The notes beneath the pieces were generated by a model. The model worked only from the letters and a program-made list of their open reading frames with translations, ran no database searches and was not told the DNA's origin. Positions 57,066 through 64,000 of a stretch of 64,000 nucleotides of DNA are shown here, piece after piece. The stretch comes from Xestospongia muta. Taxonomy: Eukaryota; Porifera; Demospongiae; Haplosclerida; Petrosiidae. The position numbers were made by a program, and so were the translations under genes. Each line of letters opens with the position of its first letter. Position 1 is the stretch's first letter. The DNA lies in the NCBI GenBank assembly GCA_963693285.1, contig OY848927.1:1056501-1120500 (forward strand), in the 5' to 3' direction.

Positions 57066-60000
57066 TTACTTATTACAATCTGTCTCAGTGTATTTCGTAT
57101 CTGTTTTTGCTCGGATGAAGTTATAGATGTCCTTACGATTGATGTCTTGTAATGCATACAACAGACTATCAACAGTCCACCGTGGTTTCTCTCCCCATTT
57201 GAGAATCAATCTTTTAGCAGGTTCACTATGACCTTTGAGTAACTCTATGTACTCTGAGAGATTGAGGTGTTTTGCTAATTGTTTCCACCCCTACAATGAC
57301 AAACATGTAACATGACTCGTGTTACAAACAATAAATACTGATAATGTAATGTCTCTTCCCATGAGATCGCGAGTAGTGTAGCCACTAGTCAACAATCTAT
57401 GGGCGAGGCCCTTTCCAATTACATTACAAATTGGTGTACATTAACTGATGCATGCATCACATAATACATGTAACTAATACAAGCATCAGATATTTGTACA
57501 TGTACATGTATATATGTAACTTACTGCTTGGTCCTTATCATCAGATAACAACATCTCCAACTTCTCAAATATTTCGTCATGTAAAAAGGTCACCTTTGCT
57601 CCTCGACCAGCACACTTCTTTTTCAACTTTTTGTCTCCCATATACATAAGATCATCGACAGACTCTGAACAGCTCGATGTGTTGTTCCACAGCACTTCAC
57701 TCTGATGACTAGCTTCTATTATGTCAGTAACAGAATAGGCCTCTAGAGAAGGGGAGTGGTCTTGAAGGTTCCTTGCACTGAGGATACTCCATTGAAAAAA
57801 GACAGAGGGGCAGAGTTGTCGACTAAGTGTAGCCATTAAGCTCTGAATGTGGTCAATCATTTGGAGACAACTTGAGGCTGCATTGAGATCAGTGACTCTC
57901 CCGATGAAGTCAATAGATCGGTTGTCTCGGGATAATCTGACCTGACATTGGATTTTTGTAGCATCAATTATAAGACTGTTACGATAAAGATGGATCAGGT
58001 CTTTAGGTGAAGATAATGAACAAATTTGAATTTGTAGTCGAGGAAAGAAGCCAGGAGGAAAGAAATCTGTCTCGTCAGCACACGACAGTCGACGTCCTAT
58101 ATACGCTACAAAGGGAGGTCCTGCTTTCCATTTATCATCAGCTACATCCATTTCCTTAGTGATAAAGGAAGGAAATTGGTAAACACCATTGTTTCGAGTT
58201 TTGTGACACACTTCAAAATGGTGTAGAAGATCGAGCACTAAACCGGCAAAATAACGATCAGTACAGACCTCCAATTTTGATGTAATTTGGCTCTCTGTCA
58301 ACATGTGACTTTGATAGCTTGTGAGAAGTGAGGATGGGTAGGTGGGTGGGGCTAGGGCTTGTCCCAATACATCTTGACAGAGCCAGGATGGATCAATAAA
58401 GACCCATTGATTGAGAGCACCATGTTCAATGTAAATAATCTAGAGATGATAAAATAAGTCTCACAGGCTAATAGTCTTATATAGTTGATTCATAACATTA
58501 CATTTATATATACATGTACACACAGTCTTACCATTCCTATTTGAGACAGACACTTTAAAATATATGTAATTTGCCGATCAGAGACAAGTCGATTGATGTG
58601 AGTTTTTATTAGGCCACACATTTCATCAAATTTCATCACCTAAAGATTAGACTAATATATTTGAGTACAATTTTATGGTTTACTTTTGTATCTGGTGTTT
58701 GTAGTTTCAAAGACTCAATCTTTTTGATTACTTTCTCAAATATCCTAGGATACGAAAACTGGTTCTGTGGACAAAAGAAATGTCAAATTGTGATATATTA
58801 TAATGTGTGTATCAACAATACCTCTAAATCTGTAGTTCGTACAGCAGTTATTTGTTCCTTAAGATGTTTAATCTCAGAGCTATTTGGTTTGTGACAATTG
58901 ACTGGAAATAATTGAGCTATGATATCAACTGAAGAATGAAACTTGGTTGATAACTCATGAAGACAGTTCTCAAATTGACTTATAATTTCGCTCCGTTGTG
59001 AATCAACCAGGAGATCAAAATGGGACCCTACTACAAGTACTGGGACAGGACAGAGAGAGGACGAAGGTAACTCGGCACGGACTGGTGAAGATAGATGATG
59101 AGGACTCATATTAGTTAACTCAATTGGTGTACTATGAGATGCTATGCGCAATGGTCCTGTTGGTGGTGACACAGATTGACTAAATTTTGACAACGGTTTC
59201 AAAGTAGAACTTGCACTATAAATACGAGATCGAAGTGTTGACGGTACTGGAACAGAAACAGTCCGACTCCGACCTTCTGTAGCAGCTCTGGGTTGTACTT
59301 GAATTGACAATGGTAGACTATCGACTTTAGGTCTATGTTCATACGGAGGTGTCTGTCCCAAGTTATGCATTTTGATCAAACTTAGCCAATATGCAAGTTC
59401 AGAGCGTAATTCGGGCAAAGAGTGGCGAAGGTCAAGGACAATGATGTACATGGTGTGGTCAGTAGTAAGGAAATAGTGATATGTAGTAAAACTTTCAATG
59501 TCACCAGAGAAATCCCATATATGGAATGTATCGTGTCCAGAAATGTGAATGTCTTTTGTGTCAATGCTGTATGTATATTTCTTCTTTCCTTCTCCCTCTG
59601 TTGTCACATCTGGTTCCCAACCCAACAGAAGCTGCAGATTGCTTCGTTCTAGAGCGTCACTTAGACTGGTTTTTCCACTGTCGGGTGGACCACAGAGACA
59701 GAGTTTGACATGATTCAAGGGGGCGTGGTCATGAGATATATCATGTATCCACGACTCATATTGCTGAAAGGAAAAACAAGAAGTTTTATGATTTCTTGAT
59801 AATGTTTATATTAATCTTTAACTTTCAGTTTCATTATGAAAGTATATGGGCTCATAATATATTGAATGATGAATTAATTTGATGGATATTGATGGGATAC
59901 CTGACGATATGATAACAAATTTGCTTTTAATCCAGAATGACCTCGAGCAGCAGCTGTATCTTCTGCCAACTCCTCTACAGTAATCTAATGAGAGAAAAGT

Positions 60001-62641
60001 TAAACAGATTTACTTTATTTATTAGCCAGTCCATCTATCCATCCATCCATCCATTTGTGTGTCCAATTGTCCATCCATTCATCCATCCATCTACCTCTCC
60101 ATTTTGATGTACTGCTCGTTGACATTTCACATTTGGTGGATACAATATGTGTTTAAGCCATTCAATAATTGGTTGATGATCATTGAGAGCAGCTGAGTGC
60201 AATAATGTCAGGACTGGTAGAGCAAAGCACTATGTGTAGAACACAAGACATGTCAGGATACAGATAAACATGGATACATAAAATACATGTACAAATACAT
60301 CTAAAATACATGTACATGTACATCTAAAGCGTATGTACATGTACACACATACATCTAAAGTGCTGAACATGTACATTAAAGTGTATGTACATGTACATTA
60401 AAGTGCATGTACATGTACATTAAAGTGTATGTACACATACATCTAAAGTGTATGTACATGTACACACATACATCTAAACCATATGTACATGTACACACAT
60501 ACATCTAAAGTGCATGTACATGTACATTAAAGTGTATGTACACGTACATCTAAAGTGTATGTACATGTACACACATACATCTAAAGTGTATGTACATGTA
60601 CATCTAAAATGTATGTACGCGTACATCTATAGTGTATGTACACGTACATCTAAATTGTATGTACATATTAACAACAAAACTAACAAAATTACAACATTTG
60701 TTTTAGAGTAAAACTGATCATCTATTCATTATTGATAAAATACCCTCAATAATATAGATTACATGAGTAAATACCTACTTACTCAACCCAATCTTTCTCC
60801 CTTTCCGAAAATTTGTTTACATTTTTGTAACAACTACATTTGTCTCATTATATAACAATTAGTTCAGCAACATTTACTCACTAACAATACAATCACATAT
60901 ATAGTAGAGTAACCATTCACACCATATATGATAGTGTAGTGTAATAACCAAATATGGTATTGTTATACCTCAGTTGGTGATGGTGTAATAGCAGACGACA
61001 TAGATTCATAAAAGTGTTTGAGTATGTCAAGAAAACCATGTTGAGCAGCATAATGTAATGCTGTCTTACCAAGCTGATAATAAAAAGAAAATGTTTTATC
61101 ACTCTTTTCAGGTATTAGTTGGTCTGTCCATCCATCCATCTATCCATCTTTCTTACTTCGTTTCTAATATCCAATTTAGCATAATGTTTAACTAGTAATT
61201 TACACAAATCTAAGTTTCCTACACGGGCAGCATGATGTAGAGGAGTCCAACCAAACTGTACAAACACAAAGAAAAAAAATCAACTATGTTAGTCATAGCT
61301 TAATAAACTGATAATGTTCTATTTCTTCATCTATAATTTACTTTGTCCTGAGTATTCACTTCTTTGGAGTTAAGTTTAGCTAGTAGATGTTGAGCTATTC
61401 GTAAGTTGTCATGGAAACATGCCATGTGAAGTGGTGTGTGACCGTAATGCTGAAATAGAAGTGTTGTTGGAATGTAATCAAGTATGATATAGTAAAATAT
61501 TAGAGTCAACTAGTCTAAGTGTTATTAAACTAATCTAAACCTTATTAATAGGAGCTTTTCTAGATTACTAGGGTTGTAAACTTGTAATGTTATTACATCA
61601 GTACTACTTGCCACAGTGACCTAAGATAGTTACCATTAGTAAGCTCTAGACTAGTGAACATCAGTGCTTGCCACAGTGACCTAAGATAGTTACCATTAGT
61701 AAGCTCTAGACTAGTAAACATCAGTGCTTGCCACAGTGACCTAAGATAGTTACCATTAGTAAGCTCTAGACTAGTAAACATCAGTGCTTGCCACAGTGAC
61801 CTAAGATAGTTACCATTAGTAAGCTCTAGACTAGTAAACATCAGTGCTTGCCACAGTGACCTAAGATAGTTACCATTGGTAAGCTCTAGACTAGTAAATG
61901 TCAGTACTTACCACAGTGACCTAAGATAGTTACCATTGGTAAGCTCTAGACTAGTAAATGTCAGTATTTACCACAGTGACCTAAGATAGTTACCATTAGT
62001 AAGCTCTAGACTAGTAAATGTCAGTATTTAACAAACAAGGACATTGAAATGTAAATTAATTTCTTACATTGTCTTGTGGAATAAGTTTACATTCAGGATT
62101 GTTCACTAAATAGATGACTATATCAGGTCTATCCTGAAGTACAGCATAATGAAGCAACGATATACCCTCCTAGATGATTAATCAATTAGATAACTAGATT
62201 ACAAACAAAAGCAATTCTACTTAATTAGTTAACAAGATAGTAGCCATAATTAAATATGTTGTCTAATATTGTGACAGGATCAGGAAACTAGAGTTACTGG
62301 ATTTATAGACAAGGAATTTAGACTAAGAATTTAAGGCAGGATGTAATGAGATTAAGTACACATCATCATGTACATATACATGTACATGATGACGTAACTA
62401 ATAACAGTAAGTTATTGTATATAATGTATCATTATTTAAATGATAGGGAAAGAGAGAGCTCTATGTTTATTGTAGCCCTCACTTCTTCAGCAGCATTGAC
62501 TGTGTGAGTTGGGTGTTTTTTTAACAGAGCAATCAACCGATTAAGTTCTCCTTTAGCTATACTAGCAAACAAATAGTCCTATATAAGAAACAAGGTTAAC
62601 ATGGACCAATTTTAGTCTGATTTACTTACTAAATGAGGCAT
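57066..62641 (-). CDS. Ankyrin - Roc-COR - Death domain protein, DAPK1-like without kinase
   Basis: Minus strand, about 12 exons. It starts MPHL (62641-62630) and continues DYLFASIAKGELNRLIALLK. Ankyrin repeats: EGISLLHYAVLQDRPDIVIY, YGHTPLHMACFHDNLRIAQH, FGWTPLHHAARVGNLDLCKL, LGKTALHYAAQHGFLDILKH. The Roc GTPase has the P-loop GPPDSGKTSLSD and WDFSG (about 59700-59510); its G4-like SHFDLL lies near 59010. The COR part reads VFIDPSWLCQDVLGQ and ends near 57530. The last exon (57293-57066) is a Death domain (WKQLAKHLNLSEYIELL). This order is that of the DAPK1 C-terminal half, but no protein kinase precedes it and the gene starts directly at the ankyrins. It is likely a signalling protein in cell death or stress. 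A 60 bp minisatellite and a short tandem repeat lie in its introns. Confidence 0.88.
60280..60665. repeat. Tandem repeat of ACATGTACATCTAAAGTGT-type units
   Basis: Imperfect units of about 20-45 bp built from TGTACATGTACA palindromes and ATCTAAAGTG, repeated more than ten times in an intron of the ankyrin-Roc gene. Confidence 0.88.
61608..62030. repeat. 60 bp minisatellite, seven units
   Basis: Period is exactly 60 bp (unit starts near 61620, 61680, ... 61980) with few differences between units. It reads as an open frame of repeats on the minus strand by chance, but it lies within an intron of the ankyrin-Roc gene. Confidence 0.93.
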
Positions 62642-62769
62642 ACCGCTTGGCTTTCTTGAGGATGACTTTGCAGCCACACCTACTTGTGTGCTCTGTCAAA
62701 ATTGTGTTGAGGCGGGGCTCGCCTGCTGCATTGCAAGAAGGGGTGGATCTCAGCTGTATATAGTTGATC
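62642..62769. promoter_or_regulatory. Shared promoter region of the ankyrin-Roc gene and the propeller gene
   Basis: The two divergent start codons are about 128 bp apart. A TATATAAG sequence at about 62783 lies just inside the proposed first exon of the plus-strand gene and could instead be its TATA box. Confidence 0.4.
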
Positions 62770-63970
62770 ATGTCCTTTCTCTATATAAGTCGTAAAACTA
62801 AAGGTTTCTACAGTGATATATCGTCTCGTCTCTTTCTCTGGTAAGTTGGTCTAGTAATCATCGAAATAATTTTTTGTTTAATCTAGGAATATTACATCAT
62901 TGAAACAAAACTTTCAAATTGGATCACTATCTACTTGCAATCAGGGCTCCACTCTGTGCATAGTTCCCTACTTGCCTCAAAATGGACTGACCTTTCTTAA
63001 TCTCACTACAAAAGAGCACAACTTATTTCCTACAAGAACCTCCCGGCATTCTTCTGTTGCAATCAACAATGATGCAGTTTTTGCTGTAGACAAAGCTGGT
63101 GTAACTAAATACAACAGAAATGGAGATGTAATATGTCAATTTGCTGAACATCTTAGCTCCATTAGCGACATATGTATTGGACCAGATGGTATGGTTTACA
63201 TAGGAGCATATATCAGAAGATTCCATGGTGTGCTAGTTTACAATCCTGCTGGTCAGTTATCTCATGAACTAACTCGAAGCGTGCATCCTTCAAGCATGGC
63301 ATTTGATCCAGATGGATATCTACATGTTTGTGACATTAAGAGAAACTTTGTCAAAGTGTACAATATCAATGGGAAATTTGTATTTACATATGGAAAAGAC
63401 TTCCTAACAAATCCTACTAGTATTTGTATCCATCCAGATGGATTTGCTGTCGTTCTTGAATGTGTATCACTGGCAGTGTTTCGGAACAAGCAGTATCTTT
63501 ACTCTATTGATGTTAGCAAGTCAGGTATCAGTGATATAGCTATCACTTATGATGGTGCACTGTGGATTGCTTCTAGTAATGAACTTATACAACTACCATC
63601 ACTAGCAATTTATCAACCTCCTCCACCTCTCTCTCTTCTCTGTCAATCCACTATATTACTACATATGGCAGAGCTGCCTGTCTCTCTTCTACCTCCTAAG
63701 TATTCTAAACAGCTTCAAGAGTGGTCACAGGCTGTTGATATCAATATCAGTCTGGATCCAACACTGTTAGCTTCATTTGTAGACTCTCAAACATGTGAAC
63801 AGCATAGGAATGAGACTATTTCAGTTCAGAATAGGTTACAACTAAAACCAGGAATCAACGAACCAGGTATCAGAATAATATTAGAGAAGAAATTAGGTGT
63901 ATCATGTAAAGACTGCTTAATACTGAAGGAACAAGAAGACAAACTCCATTATGAGCTGTCAATAAAATAG
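62770..63970 (+). CDS. NHL/beta-propeller-like protein
   Basis: Exons 62770-62840 and 62887-63970 join in phase into 384 residues. Repeats of propeller type are seen: ISDICIGPDGMVYIGAYIRR, PSSMAFDPDGYLHVCDIKRN, PTSICIHPDGFAVVLECVSL, ISDIAITYDGALWIASSNEL, each with the hPDGxhxV core of NHL-like blades. The C-terminal ~110 residues are not propeller-like. The second exon has no Met near its start, so the start must come from exon 1; the ATG at 62770 fits phase but a TATA-like sequence just after it makes it uncertain. No named family recognised. Confidence 0.7.
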
Positions 63971-64000
63971 AATAGTTGGTATTGTATATTGAAGTGTATA

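Noticed and set aside
61593..61841. A repeat-protein gene or CRISPR-like array on the minus strand
   Set aside because: The units are contiguous 60 bp repeats without spacers and lie between ankyrin exons of the Roc gene, so an intronic minisatellite is the simpler reading.

Overview
The window looks like animal nuclear DNA, most likely from a demosponge of the Amphimedon type. The evidence is an AT-rich sequence, short introns with GT-AG ends, very tight gene spacing, and clear animal orthologues (RNF7, TPT1, WDR53, COG3, RBMX2, phospholipid scramblase, 5-lipoxygenase-like enzymes, an ABCB transporter, a DAPK-like ankyrin/Roc-COR/Death protein). The species cannot be proven from sequence alone. 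All calls come from reading translations and splice sites by eye; no database search was run.

Layout. 1-1840: an EF-hand gene (minus, runs off the left edge) head-to-head with RNF7. 2287-18631: a tandem cluster of avidin/streptavidin-type biotin-binding genes. Four copies read through intact (2287-2920, 4041-4693, 10639-11327, 15102-15793). Three are broken (5746-6032, 8678-9587, 17682-18631), and further exon fragments are present, one of them inverted. The cluster is interleaved with fragments of the 3' part of the neighbouring TCTP (TPT1) gene and with several transposable elements. 19164-20622: intact TPT1 (minus), head-to-head with single-exon WDR53 (20793-21905). 22199-27017: COG3 (minus), head-to-head with RBMX2 (27127-28782). 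28861-30209: a phospholipid scramblase (minus). 31498-34942 and 36502-39819: two lipoxygenase genes made by a tandem duplication of about 5 kb whose edge cuts through the scramblase gene. 41334-48518: a full-length ABCB transporter. 48783-52499: a single-exon 1238-residue membrane protein with a glycosylated repeat-rich ectodomain. 54151-56890: a protein made of about nine divergent ubiquitin-like domains in a row. 57066-62641: an ankyrin-Roc-COR-Death protein (minus), head-to-head with a beta-propeller-like protein (62770-63970).

The most notable item is the avidin cluster. Each gene has a tiny first exon, a signal peptide, and an eight-strand avidin domain that keeps essentially all biotin-contact residues known from streptavidin. 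Some copies end in SDEL, which resembles an ER-retrieval signal; others do not. Other notable points are that all five long (CT)n microsatellites in the window sit at or close to 3' splice sites on the sense strand, that a poly-ubiquitin-like protein lacks any Gly-Gly cleavage site, and that four gene pairs share intergenic promoters under 200 bp.
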